Part shown: positions 55,833 through 64,000 of the stretch, piece by piece
How the letters are laid out: each line of letters opens with the position of its first letter
Position numbering within the stretch: position 1 is the stretch's first letter
Assembly: GCF_033845285.1 (NCBI RefSeq)
Contig: NZ_JAWXCX010000001.1
Coordinates: 2,061,495-2,125,494, forward strand
DNA: 64,000 nt
Origin: Marinococcus sp. PL1-022
GTDB taxonomy: Bacteria; Bacillota; Bacilli; Bacillales; Marinococcaceae
Direction of reading: 5' to 3'
Program-made: the position numbers and the translations under genes
The notes under the pieces: generated by a model
The model's database searches: none
Told to the model about the DNA's origin: nothing
What the model saw: only the letters and a program-made list of their open reading frames with translations

Positions 55833-57074
55833 TCACAATGGGTTTGTGTGTTTTTCTTTCAGCAGTTCCAATTCCAGCAGCAGCGTCCATTTTTCATGGG
55901 CACTGGAGAGACTCACACCCGCAATGGCCTGCATTCTTTTTAAACGATAGGTCAGCGTATTCGGATGCACATGAAGCATCCTGGCAGCCGCATTGACATT
56001 GCAGTCTTCGCTGAGATAGATGTAAAGCGTGCTCAAAAGCTCCGTCTCATTTTCTGCATCGTAATCGGATAAGCTTTTAAGAGAAGGATGTGTAAATGTT
56101 TCTTCCTCCCATTTCTGTATAAGCACAGGGAAAAAACGGTAATAGCCTGCTTCATGCAGAAAGTAATAATGGGAGGGAAGCTGACGGACCTGCTTTTTTA
56201 AATCGAGCATGGTCAGTGCCTGTCTGTATCCACCCGCCACTTCCATATACTGATGACAGATTTCAGAAGCGGCAATAGCCGTTAGAGTATCATCGTACCG
56301 TTCGTGCCATAGCTCATGCATCTGACGCAAAAATGCTGAGATTGTTGCTTCTATATTTCTGCTTTCAAGTCCATACAGCATGAGAATAGCCCGGTGCTGG
56401 TCATATGTTTTAAGCATCACCTTTACCCGCTGCGAAATCGTCAGCAGATAAGTGAGCCGCTCCCAGGTATTGTGTTCAAGCTGTGTCGAAAACTCCATGA
56501 TTACGATGGAATACTGCTGCGGCCGTCCCGGGAAAAAACGAAGCATCTGACGCTCTACTGCCTGCTCATCGGTCTCATCCCCGGTTAACAGACGCCAGAA
56601 ATATTCCTGATGATCCTGGTGGGCCGGATTTCTCGGATGAAACTTCCGCCGGAAACGCTCACCACAGACCACAGCTGCTGAATGAAGATCCTGCTTTGCC
56701 TCTTCTGAAAAAGGCGTTTCACCCTCTACCACCCAAATATAGCCTATTACCGTCTGCTGTTCCTTAACAGCTACCGCCATTCTGGTTCCGAGTCCTATTT
56801 CATCAATAGCGGAAATGGAGACCGGCTCGCTCTGCTGGTGAAGGCTTGGAATCACTCCTTCATTCCATAGACGGTGAATCACCTCTTCCGGCACCCGCCG
56901 CCCCATAATTGTCGCTGTACGTGCTCCGTCAGTGACCTGGGGATGCCCGCTGTAGGCGAGCAGACGGTGCGTCGAATCCTCAATAGTCACAGGGCCTCCG
57001 AGTGCTTCACTGATAAAGTCGGCAAATTCGTTTAATGACTCGGCAGCATGCTGCCAAAGCTGCTTTTCAAACAT
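55833..57074 (-). CDS. adeR: PucR/CdaR-family transcriptional activator AdeR
   Basis: The 413-residue protein has an N-terminal GAF-like sensor (LGGPVTIEDSTHRLLAYSG near 26-44), a middle GGDEF-like region and the C-terminal PucR helix-turn-helix (DCNVNAAARMLHVHPNTLTY near 358-377). In B. subtilis the PucR-family AdeR activates ald in response to alanine. Adjacency to ald supports the same role. The RBS GAAAGGAG precedes the ATG. The 103-base gap to ald would hold the ald promoter. Confidence 0.85.
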   Translation of the reverse strand: MFEKQLWQHAAESLNEFADFISEALGGPVTIEDSTHRLLAYSGHPQVTDGARTATIMGRRVPEEVIHRLWNEGVIPSLHQQSEPVSISAIDEIGLGTRMAVAVKEQQTVIGYIWVVEGETPFSEEAKQDLHSAAVVCGERFRRKFHPRNPAHQDHQEYFWRLLTGDETDEQAVERQMLRFFPGRPQQYSIVIMEFSTQLEHNTWERLTYLLTISQRVKVMLKTYDQHRAILMLYGLESRNIEATISAFLRQMHELWHERYDDTLTAIAASEICHQYMEVAGGYRQALTMLDLKKQVRQLPSHYYFLHEAGYYRFFPVLIQKWEEETFTHPSLKSLSDYDAENETELLSTLYIYLSEDCNVNAAARMLHVHPNTLTYRLKRMQAIAGVSLSSAHEKWTLLLELELLKEKHTNPL

Positions 57075-57098
57075 AGGTGTGTGCTCTCCTTTCCTGGT

Positions 57099-57185
57099 TT
57101 ATAAAAAAAGGTAGAGCAGCAGGTTTGCCAGAATGGTAAGAATAATGGAGACAATCAGGCTGATACCGAGCCAGTACAAACACAT
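57099..57185 (-). CDS. Candidate 28-residue single-helix membrane microprotein
   Basis: A short frame from ATG (57183-57185) to TAA encodes a product that is almost all hydrophobic (WLGISLIVSIILTILANLLL near 5-24), a single membrane helix. GTGGTGA lies 6 bases upstream as a modest RBS. It sits in the 130-base rlmCD-adeR gap, which otherwise has no content. I know no certain homologue; its reality is an inference from composition and position. Confidence 0.45.
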   Translation of the reverse strand: MCLYWLGISLIVSIILTILANLLLYLFL

Positions 57186-57204
57186 TGCTGTTCACCACGC
57201 ATAT

Positions 57205-58614
57205 TTAATTTTTTCCTTTTTTCTCCGGTTTATATACAAACGGTACTACAGATTCCACCTGGGATGTCTGCGGGAACATATCCACCGGCTGGGCGTATTC
57301 TGGATGGTAGCCTGCTTTTTTCAGGTACGCAGCATCCTTGGCCAGGGTGGACGGATTACAGGAGACATAAACAAAGCGTTTAGGCTTCACTTTCCCAATC
57401 GTGTTCAGCAGTGCCTCCCCGCAGCCTGTGCGCGGTGGATCCGCCACTACTACATCCGGGCTCCAGTTTTCCTTCTGCCACTGCAGCATCATTTCTTCAG
57501 CTTTGCCGTGATAGAACCTGGCGTGGGAAGCTCCTGCCTGTTTAGCGTTTTTGTTAGCGTCCTGAATACTTGCTTTAATCATATCCATGCCGCGTACTTC
57601 CTTAGCATCTGAGGACATCCAAAGACCAATGGTGCCACTGCCACAGTAGGCATCAACCACTTTTTCCCGGCCGGTGAGCTTCGCTGCTTTTTTCGCTTCA
57701 TCATAAAGCGTGGAGGCCTGCTCCGAGTTCAGCTGGAAAAATGCTTCCGGGGATAAATGAAATGAAAAGTCCTGCATATTGTACTTGATTGTATCCTTGC
57801 CCCACAGCCGTTTGGTCGTACCGCCAAAAACAGTCGGGCTGCTTTCATTCTGCACATGATGATGGATGGATTTTATTTCCGCGAAAGAAGAACGGAGAAA
57901 ATCCACCAGCTCTTCCTGCTCCGGCAGATCCACCGAAGAAGTTACGAGTGTCACCTGAACCTCGCTTTTTTGTTCATTTGCCCGCACGACAATGGTTTTA
58001 ACCCCTTTTTGTTTACTCGTGTGTACAGGCACCTCTTCATCCTTCATAAATACGGTAATTGCTTTTGTAATCTTATTTAAAATCGACTTTTCCACCATAC
58101 AGCCGACGTTGGTGAGGTCAACCAGCTGATTGGAATCACTCGAATACAGCCCCGCTTCCACTCGTCCTTTCTTTCCTTCGCCTGTCTGCCACTGGCTTTT
58201 ATTTCTATACCGCCAGGGATTTTCCATACCGATCGTTTCACGAATTTCCGGCACGAAGGGAGCGTACCGTTCAAATGACTGCAGCACCAGATCCTGCTTC
58301 ATCCACAGCTGTTCGTCGTATTCAGCGTGCTGCAGCTGGCATCCCCCGCAGATTTTATACACCGGACATGGAGCTTTCTGCCGGCTCGGCGAAGCTTCCC
58401 GGATATACTTAATACTCGCAATCGCCCGGTTCCGTTTTACTTCTTCGACCTGGCCAACAATCACCTCTCCCGGGAGGGCACCTTCTACGAATACGGCCTG
58501 ACGTTTGAAATATCCGATTCCTTCTCCATTAATTCCTATTCGTTTAATAGTCAGTGGAAATTCCTGACCCTCCTGCAGCGGCTGGCGCTGTTCAAACTTT
58601 TCATTTTTCGGCAC
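57205..58614 (-). CDS. rlmCD: 23S rRNA (uracil-C5)-methyltransferase RlmCD
   Basis: Methylates U747 and U1939 of 23S rRNA in Gram-positive bacteria. The 469-residue protein has an N-terminal TRAM domain (ALPGEVIVGQVEEVKRNRAI) and an Fe-S-type cysteine region (CPVYKICGGCQLQH near 82-95). The SAM-dependent RNA methyltransferase domain has VVDAYCGSGTIGLWMS, VVADPPRTGCGEALL and catalytic Cys in YVSCNPSTLAKD. The start is GTG at 58612-58614 after AAGGAGAA, overlapping the end of alkA by 14 bases. Confidence 0.92.
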   Translation of the reverse strand: MPKNEKFEQRQPLQEGQEFPLTIKRIGINGEGIGYFKRQAVFVEGALPGEVIVGQVEEVKRNRAIASIKYIREASPSRQKAPCPVYKICGGCQLQHAEYDEQLWMKQDLVLQSFERYAPFVPEIRETIGMENPWRYRNKSQWQTGEGKKGRVEAGLYSSDSNQLVDLTNVGCMVEKSILNKITKAITVFMKDEEVPVHTSKQKGVKTIVVRANEQKSEVQVTLVTSSVDLPEQEELVDFLRSSFAEIKSIHHHVQNESSPTVFGGTTKRLWGKDTIKYNMQDFSFHLSPEAFFQLNSEQASTLYDEAKKAAKLTGREKVVDAYCGSGTIGLWMSSDAKEVRGMDMIKASIQDANKNAKQAGASHARFYHGKAEEMMLQWQKENWSPDVVVADPPRTGCGEALLNTIGKVKPKRFVYVSCNPSTLAKDAAYLKKAGYHPEYAQPVDMFPQTSQVESVVPFVYKPEKKGKN

Positions 58615-59500
58615 GTGTATCTTCTCCTTTATCTGGTGTTTCTATATGAAGCCATAAATAAATACTTGCATAGCTGTTGTAGGGGCTCCACCGGCCGGAC
58701 CATTCTGTGATGTCCGCTTTAGATGGTTTAGCCTCAAGCCCCAACAGTTTCTTTAATCCATTTTGAACACCGATATCAGCCGCCGGCATCAGGTTTTCTC
58801 TTCCGAGGCCAAATAATAAAAAGCATTCTGCTGTCCATGGCCCTACCCCACGGTGCTTCGTAAGTTCCCGTGTGACCTCTTCATCGGTTTTTTGCTGAAG
58901 AGCATCAATATCAAGCCTGCCCTCTGCAATGCTTTTCGAAATATCCACTACATATTCCGCTTTCCGCTGGCTGAACTGCAGATTTCGAAGCTCGTCGGGA
59001 TGAATAGATGCCACCGTTGCTGGCGCTGGGTAAAACCATACACCGTCTTTATAAGTACCGTACATTTGGACAAATCTTGTCGAAAGGGTATAGGCAAAGG
59101 CCATGTTCAACTGCTGATGAATAATTGTTTTTATAAGACAGCCGTACAAGTCAAAGTCGCAGGTGAGCGGCGCGCCGTAAAACCGGTGGAAGAGCGGCTC
59201 TAATTCTGTTTTCTGAAAATGTCCGGCTGCCTCCTCAAGCGGCTGGCGAAAGCGAAAAACATGCTCTATTTTGTCCAGAGCTTCCTGCTCTCTCTTCTCC
59301 GGAGCTTCTATATATACATACCTCTTTGGTGGATGCTCAGCAAACATAAGGGTTACTGTATCAAGCTGCCCCTCACCCGAAAGAGGCAGCTTCACCTGTC
59401 TTTGATCGATGTCTACATTATACAGCGGATCGAGTGCCATCCGTTTCAGCATCAGCTGAACATCGTATACGAATGGGATCTGCCATGTTATCTGCTGCAC
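58601..59500 (-). CDS. alkA: DNA-3-methyladenine glycosylase II (AlkA/YfjP)
   Basis: Excises alkylated purines from DNA. The 299-residue protein has an AlkA N-terminal domain, CLIKTIIHQQLNMAFAYTLS near 121-140 and the helix-hairpin-helix GVGPWTAECFLLFGLGREN. The catalytic Asp is in LMPAADIGVQNGL. The start is GTG at 59498-59500 after AAAGGACG. B. subtilis yfjP also lies next to the rlmCD gene (yfjO). Confidence 0.9.
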   Translation of the reverse strand: MQQITWQIPFVYDVQLMLKRMALDPLYNVDIDQRQVKLPLSGEGQLDTVTLMFAEHPPKRYVYIEAPEKREQEALDKIEHVFRFRQPLEEAAGHFQKTELEPLFHRFYGAPLTCDFDLYGCLIKTIIHQQLNMAFAYTLSTRFVQMYGTYKDGVWFYPAPATVASIHPDELRNLQFSQRKAEYVVDISKSIAEGRLDIDALQQKTDEEVTRELTKHRGVGPWTAECFLLFGLGRENLMPAADIGVQNGLKKLLGLEAKPSKADITEWSGRWSPYNSYASIYLWLHIETPDKGEDTRAEK

Positions 59501-59763
59501 GGTAATTACGTCCTTTCATGAAGCTTTGTTATTTTATCACGTTTGTCCCTGTTCATGCGACCTGCTCCTTCATGTACTTAGAATTCAGCACGGTTTTCAT
59601 TTTAGGATAAAAGCATTAATTTTAAATAAATTGTTAATCAGTCTTTCCATTCTATTTTCCTATTCTCGATGAAACGGCTTTCTTCCTTTGTTTTCATTCA
59701 TTACAATAATCTTTGTGTGCCTGTAATACTTTTGTCGTTTTCAAATAAATAAGGAGGTAAACT
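59501..59763. other. Intergenic region upstream of the AbgT gene
   Basis: An AT-rich spacer of 263 bases. TTGTTA (59630-59635) followed 16 bases later by TATTTT is a possible promoter for the AbgT gene. Nothing else is recognised. Confidence 0.3.
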
Positions 59764-61296
59764 ATGAGCTCTTCTGCACCAAAATCGACTATGCTGCAGC
59801 GGTCGCTGAATTGGATTGAACGAGTTGGGAATAAGCTTCCCCATCCGGTTACTCTGTTCGCTATTCTCGCCGCGCTTGTATTGGTATTATCTTCCATTCT
59901 TTCTGCTGCCGGGCTGCAGGTGGAATCTCCCGGGGAAGAGGGAGAAACGGTTCAGGTAACCAATCTGCTTTCATCGAGTGGAATTGAATACATATTCACC
60001 AGCATGGTGGACAACTTTATTAACTTTGCCCCGCTCGGGGTGGTGCTTGCTACCATGATCGGTATCGGCATTGCGGAGCGCACCGGACTGATAAGCGTGC
60101 TGCTTCGCGGTTTTATCCTGTCTATTCCGAAATCTTTAATCACTTTTGGTCTTGTTTTTGCCGGGATTATGTCGAGTGTCGCTTCAGACGCCGGCTACGT
60201 GGTGCTTCCACCGCTGGGCGCTATCCTGTTTGCTGCCCTCGGCAGGCATCCGCTCGCAGGTCTTGCAGCTGCCTTCGCCGGGGTTTCGGCAGGCTTCAGC
60301 GCCAACCTTCTGCTTTCCGGTACAGATGTCCTGCTCGGTGAGCTGACGATCCAGGCGGCTTCCACCATCGATCCGGCCTACGCCGAACAGATGAATCTGG
60401 CGATGAATTACTACTTTATTTTTGTATCCACATTTTTCTTAGCAGTCATAGGTACACTTGTGAGTCAATTCGTCGTCGAGCCACGGCTTGGAGAATACAA
60501 GGGTGACTACCGGGAAAGTCTCACTTCTTTAACGGCAACGGAAAAGAAAGGAATCTTCTGGTCGATGGGGTCAGCGCTTCTGACCATTATTCTGCTTGCG
60601 CTGCTCATTGTTCCACCTAATGCCCCGCTCCGCGGCGAAGGAGGAGCCATCGTTCAATCACCGTTTATGGACTCCCTCGTTGTCGTAATTATTATAGCCT
60701 TCTTCATTCCCGGACTTGTATACGGGATTGTGACAAAAAATATCAGAAACGATACGGACGTCGCTAATCAGCTTTCTGACACGATGGCAAGCATGGGCAT
60801 GTTCATTCTGCTTGCATTTACGGCCGGACAGTTTGTGGCCTATTTTGAAGAAACCAACCTGGGTACATTCATGGCTGTATACGGCGCGGACTTCTTACAG
60901 TCTGTTAATCTCACCGGCATTCCTTTAATTTTAGTATTCATATTAATTGTCGGGGTTATCAACCTGTTTATCGGAAGTGCCTCTGCCAAATGGGCCATAC
61001 TCGCTCCTGTGTTCGTTCCAATTATGATGCAGCTTGGCTATTCACCGGAACTCACGCAGATGGCATACCGGGTGGCCGATTCATCCACCAATATTATTAC
61101 GCCGCTGATGACTTATTTTGCAATTATTATCGCATTTGCCCAGCAGTATGACAAAAACATGCGCATCGGGTCACTGATAGCAGTTATGCTTCCGTATTCC
61201 GTCGCATTTCTTTTGTTCTGGTCCCTGCTGCTTGTCGTATGGATGCTCACCGGCCTGCCGCTCGGTCCAAACGGCCCAATTGAATACAACGGCTAA
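59764..61296 (+). CDS. AbgT-family transporter
   Basis: A 510-residue membrane protein with about 12 hydrophobic segments. AbgT family features include NWIERVGNKLPHPVTLFAIL near 17-36, SSVASDAGYVVLPPLGAILF near 137-156, GFSANLLLSGTDVLLG near 177-192 and the C-terminal GSASAKWAILAPVFVPIMM and DSSTNIITPLMTYF. Members import p-aminobenzoyl-glutamate or export antifolate drugs. No abgA/abgB hydrolase gene is nearby, so the substrate is open. The RBS is AAGGAGG; it is monocistronic. Confidence 0.92.
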   Translation: MSSSAPKSTMLQRSLNWIERVGNKLPHPVTLFAILAALVLVLSSILSAAGLQVESPGEEGETVQVTNLLSSSGIEYIFTSMVDNFINFAPLGVVLATMIGIGIAERTGLISVLLRGFILSIPKSLITFGLVFAGIMSSVASDAGYVVLPPLGAILFAALGRHPLAGLAAAFAGVSAGFSANLLLSGTDVLLGELTIQAASTIDPAYAEQMNLAMNYYFIFVSTFFLAVIGTLVSQFVVEPRLGEYKGDYRESLTSLTATEKKGIFWSMGSALLTIILLALLIVPPNAPLRGEGGAIVQSPFMDSLVVVIIIAFFIPGLVYGIVTKNIRNDTDVANQLSDTMASMGMFILLAFTAGQFVAYFEETNLGTFMAVYGADFLQSVNLTGIPLILVFILIVGVINLFIGSASAKWAILAPVFVPIMMQLGYSPELTQMAYRVADSSTNIITPLMTYFAIIIAFAQQYDKNMRIGSLIAVMLPYSVAFLLFWSLLLVVWMLTGLPLGPNGPIEYNG

Positions 61297-61303
61297 ACGT
61301 TTA

Positions 61304-61333
61304 AAAGCAGGAGCTCCAGCTCCTGCTTTTTTT
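61304..61333. terminator. Bidirectional terminator
   Basis: AAAAGCAGGAGCT and AGCTCCTGCTTTT form a 13-bp stem with a T7 run, between convergent genes. Confidence 0.92.
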
Positions 61334-61337
61334 CGTA

Positions 61338-61943
61338 TTACTCCAAATGGGTTATTCGGTTGATGTATTGAATAGAAGCGCGGTTTTTTCGAAAGTGGAT
61401 CCGGGATACTCCAGTGTTATCAATACGCATGGAACGCTCGAGCGATACCCAGTTGTCTTTGGCCAGCAGATACATAAAGAAAATCGTAATAAACCCTCCG
61501 TGCGAAACGACCGCTATTTGGTCTTTATCCTTCCATTCCTCGGTCAGCTTATAGTAAAGCCAGGCGCACCGCTCCGTCAGATCATTCTTTGTTTCTGCCC
61601 CTTCCACTTCAGCGGTTAAAAGGTCCCGTCCGATAAGGTCGGGGAATTCATTTTGAATAACCTCCTTCGCCTTCCCTTCAAGAACACCTAAATGTACTTC
61701 GCGAAGCCGCTTGTCGGTGGATATATTTACCTGTTGAAAGCCTGCCAGTGCCTCTGCTGTGGCGGAGGCTCTCATTAAATCACTGGCAATTACAGCGTCA
61801 AACTGGACCTCTTGAAAGTAACCGCCCAGCGCTTCTGCCTGCGCATGTCCATGCGGGGTCAATGGATAATCCATCGAGCCCTGAAGCACCTGGGCATAGT
61901 TTCCTTCCGATTCCCCGTGACGGATAAAATAAACGTCAGGCAT
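61338..61943 (-). CDS. Histidine phosphatase (phosphoglycerate mutase-like) family protein
   Basis: The 201-residue protein has the RHG signature VYFIRHGESEGN with phospho-acceptor His9. It also has YPLTPHGHAQAEALG, ASDLMRASATAEAL, EVHLGVLEGK and the second His in AVVSHGGFI. It is probably a phosphatase of the cobC/PhoE type; the substrate is unknown. Its ATG overlaps the stop of the upstream small gene by one base (TAATG), so it is coupled to the MATE-SE1561-phosphatase run. Confidence 0.88.
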   Translation of the reverse strand: MPDVYFIRHGESEGNYAQVLQGSMDYPLTPHGHAQAEALGGYFQEVQFDAVIASDLMRASATAEALAGFQQVNISTDKRLREVHLGVLEGKAKEVIQNEFPDLIGRDLLTAEVEGAETKNDLTERCAWLYYKLTEEWKDKDQIAVVSHGGFITIFFMYLLAKDNWVSLERSMRIDNTGVSRIHFRKNRASIQYINRITHLE

Positions 61944-62134
61944 TACTCATCCTTCCAATCCGGCTGAAACTGACGGCATTTAATCCGCAGTTGTTCCACC
62001 ATTTCTTCGAGCCTCTTCATTTCTGATTCGGAGCCTTCTTCAGGATCAATATTATCCACCATTGTCGAAAGCAGCTGCAGGCGCTGTTTTATATACTGAA
62101 GCTGCTGGTTCTTGTCGTTTATGGGCGTGCTCAT
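61943..62134 (-). CDS. SE1561-like small helical protein
   Basis: The 63-residue protein is charged and helical (NQQLQYIKQRLQLLSTMVDN near 9-28, MKRLEEMVEQLRIKCRQF near 39-56). It resembles the SE1561 family of short Bacillota proteins of unknown role, from memory. The start is ATG at 62132-62134, overlapping the MATE stop codon by one base (TGATG), with AGGAGG six bases upstream inside that gene. This indicates translational coupling on both sides. Confidence 0.7.
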   Translation of the reverse strand: MSTPINDKNQQLQYIKQRLQLLSTMVDNIDPEEGSESEMKRLEEMVEQLRIKCRQFQPDWKDE

Positions 62135-63504
62135 CAAGCTCCTCCTTTTTTCTTTTCTTCTTTAAAGATATCAATACGGTTCCAGCCGCCAAATATATAA
62201 TAGCTGACCGCAATTACAGCGCTGATCACAAAGCTCGCTCCTATGCCGAGCGCAATCCCGTTTTCCCCTATTCTTTCAGAAAAGAACCAGGCAAGCGGAA
62301 AACGAAGCACCCAGAAAGAAATAATATTCAGGGCCAGCACCTGGATCATCGCCCCGGAGCTGCGCACAATACCATTCAGCACAAAATTTATTCCTAAAAA
62401 TGGATAAAAGAAAGCGACAATCTGCAGATACGTTTTACCGTATTGAATGGTGGCTTCGTCATTTACAAACAGCCCCATCAAAAATTCTGCCAGTAAAAAG
62501 ACAGCAGTGCTCATTGTGATCGATACGATGAGAATTAAAATTAGCGCATTTTTGGCAATTGAACTGATACGGTCCCATCGGTTCGCTCCTATGTTCTGTC
62601 CGGCCATACTTGTAATGGCAGAACCGAGCGTTGTTGCCGGAAGCATAATCAGACTGTCCAGCCGCTGGGCCGCTCCGTACCCGGAAAGCACCACAGATCC
62701 AAACGACGTTACTACCGTCATAATGGCAAGCTGCCCCCCGGAGATAGCCATCATGGAGAGTCCAGCCGGCAGACCGAGCTTCATAATACGCTGAAATTCT
62801 GCTTTTTCAGGGATGCTTGGCACGGCAAACGGAAGCCCCTTTACAAGAATCATATATACGACCCCGAATACAAACGCGCTTCCCTGAGAGATAACCGTCG
62901 CAATTGCTGCTCCCTGGATGCCCATATTAAAGCCTGAAATAAACAACGGATCCAGAAAGATATTCAGCCCAACGGCTAGCATTATAAAGCGAAGCGGGGT
63001 TTTACTGTCGCCGACAGCACGCAGGACAGTACCTATAAAATTATAGCCAAATAAAAAGACAATCCCGATAAAATTAATGCGTAAGTATATGACTGCACTT
63101 TCCAGGATATCCTGCGGCGTGCCCATCCAAGTTAAGACGGTAGGCGCTGCAAAAAAACCTATCGCCCCAAGTACAATTGCAAGCGTTCCTAAAACAGAGA
63201 CAAAAGCATTCAGGGAACGCTTCAGTCCCTCATCATCATCAGCCCCCACCCTCTGGGAGAGCACCGTTAACGTTGCGCTGTTGATGCCGATAATAAAAGA
63301 CAGCACAGAAAACAGAATGGTGGAAGCCAGGGAAACTGCCCCCAGGGCCTCTGCCCCGATTAAATTACCAACCCATAAACTGTCTACAATTTGATAGGAG
63401 CTTTGAAGCAGGTTCCCAATAAAAATAGGAAAGGCGAATATCACCATTTTTTTCATGATACTGCCTTCCGTGAAATCTAACTGGTTACGTCCGGCGTTTG
63501 CCAT
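62134..63504 (-). CDS. MATE family efflux transporter
   Basis: A 456-residue, 12-helix cation antiporter that exports drugs or metabolites. Typical segments are AFPIFIGNLLQSSYQIVDSL near 29-48, ALGAVSLASTILFSVLSFI and GLPAGLSMMAISGGQLAIM in the second half, with a repeat of two six-helix bundles. It belongs to the NorM/DinF-like branch with close relatives in Bacillus; the substrate is unknown. The RBS TTGGAGAG precedes the ATG. It is first of three coupled genes. Confidence 0.9.
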   Translation of the reverse strand: MANAGRNQLDFTEGSIMKKMVIFAFPIFIGNLLQSSYQIVDSLWVGNLIGAEALGAVSLASTILFSVLSFIIGINSATLTVLSQRVGADDDEGLKRSLNAFVSVLGTLAIVLGAIGFFAAPTVLTWMGTPQDILESAVIYLRINFIGIVFLFGYNFIGTVLRAVGDSKTPLRFIMLAVGLNIFLDPLFISGFNMGIQGAAIATVISQGSAFVFGVVYMILVKGLPFAVPSIPEKAEFQRIMKLGLPAGLSMMAISGGQLAIMTVVTSFGSVVLSGYGAAQRLDSLIMLPATTLGSAITSMAGQNIGANRWDRISSIAKNALILILIVSITMSTAVFLLAEFLMGLFVNDEATIQYGKTYLQIVAFFYPFLGINFVLNGIVRSSGAMIQVLALNIISFWVLRFPLAWFFSERIGENGIALGIGASFVISAVIAVSYYIFGGWNRIDIFKEEKKKGGA

Positions 63505-63543
63505 ACTTTTCTCTCCAATTCTCTTCCAAGACCTCCCGCACTG

Positions 63544-63930
63544 CTAGCTGGAAAGAAGTTCGAATGTTTCTGTAACCGCAATGCTGTCTTTTACTGACTG
63601 AACCATCGAACAGTTTTTCTTTGTCCACTCCATATTCTTTTTCATTTGAGCTTCTGTTACGTTTTCTGCTTTTACGATAAAGTGCAGATGAACAGCCGTT
63701 ATTTTATTTGCCTGCTTTTCATCCCGCTTTACCTCTGCTTCTATTTGAATATCATGCACGGGCTGGTGCCGTTTGTTCATGATTTTCCGCAGCACTCCCC
63801 CGCTGCATACGGCAATCGAAGAAGTCATCAGCTGAAAAGGGCGGAAGCCATACTCCTCCTCCCCGGACACAGACAGCTTTCCGTAGTCTGTTTTTGTTTG
63901 AAATCCTCCATCAGTCATCGAAAACTTCAT
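63544..63930 (-). CDS. OsmC family protein
   Basis: A 128-residue protein of the OsmC/Ohr fold. The two redox cysteines of the family are visible in SSIAVCSGGVLRKIM and WTKKNCSMVQSV. Family members reduce organic hydroperoxides with thiols; this shorter YhfA-like form has no tested substrate. The start is ATG at 63928-63930 after AGAGGTG; a GTG three codons upstream is in that RBS. No promoter could be settled in the last 70 bases of the window. Confidence 0.85.
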   Translation of the reverse strand: MKFSMTDGGFQTKTDYGKLSVSGEEEYGFRPFQLMTSSIAVCSGGVLRKIMNKRHQPVHDIQIEAEVKRDEKQANKITAVHLHFIVKAENVTEAQMKKNMEWTKKNCSMVQSVKDSIAVTETFELLSS

Positions 63931-64000
63931 CCTATTCACCTCTTCAATAGTATCCTTCGTGTTGTATCTTATCTAAATATAAGCCTATCTCCAAACAAAA

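Overview
The window is chromosomal DNA of a Bacillota bacterium, most likely a moderately halophilic or alkaliphilic Bacillaceae species. Three things support this. Many gene neighbourhoods match Bacillus subtilis (yheAB; perR-bcp-gsaB-ygaE-ygaD-ygaC; mutY-yfhP-yfhJ-yfhH-recX-yfhF; ald-adeR; rlmCD-alkA-corA). The 16-tRNA array has the gene order I recall for B. subtilis trnD. A complete ectABC operon gives the compatible solute ectoine, which is typical of halotolerant relatives. Genus and species cannot be fixed from the sequence alone.

Layout. 1-5.2 kb: end of a membrane protein gene, a DUF2140-like protein, the foldase lipoprotein PrsA, a CssRS-type secretion-stress two-component system and a YidC/Oxa1 insertase, together a protein-export quality-control neighbourhood. 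5.2-9.7 kb: a lytic transglycosylase unit, yheAB and a divergent acetyl-CoA-synthetase-like protein. 9.8-16.8 kb: NAD(P)-binding protein, LemA, aminopeptidase AmpS, PdxK, acylphosphatase, arylamine N-acetyltransferase and phosphoglucomutase. 16.9-20.9 kb: glycerol catabolism (glpP-glpK-glpD), with a GlpP-type terminator leader before glpD and no glpF. 21-28 kb: MsrA, signal peptidase I, a class A PBP, a YufK-like membrane protein, an IsdG-like monooxygenase, TrmL, Ogt, QueG and a stand-alone B3/B4 protein.

28.2-36.0 kb: one IS30-family element, then a minus-strand rRNA operon read 16S-23S-5S followed by 16 tRNAs. Visible parts are two upstream promoters, a boxA-like element, inverted repeats flanking both large rRNAs (processing stalks), and a consensus promoter inside the tRNA array between Asp and Phe.

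36-50.6 kb: PerR with an auto-regulatory PerR box, a DarA-like (cyclic-di-AMP receptor family) protein, Bcp peroxiredoxin, GsaB, YgaE, an M20 dipeptidase, an ABC exporter, NtdP, a quinone oxidoreductase, an SDR, MutY, YfhP, YfhJ, YfhH, RecX and YfhF. 50.6-53.3 kb: ectABC. 53.3-64 kb: CorA, alanine dehydrogenase and its PucR-family regulator, RlmCD, AlkA, an AbgT transporter, a histidine phosphatase, an SE1561-like small protein, a MATE transporter and an OsmC protein.

Most of the window is conserved housekeeping DNA. I found no clear undescribed multi-gene system such as a phage, defence island or CRISPR array. The most interesting items are regulatory or orphan: a terminator-like hairpin between ectB and ectC, a DarA paralogue beside perR, a degenerate adenylate-forming enzyme, an IS30 transposase start codon locked in an 11-bp inverted repeat, an internal tRNA promoter, and a 28-residue membrane ORF.
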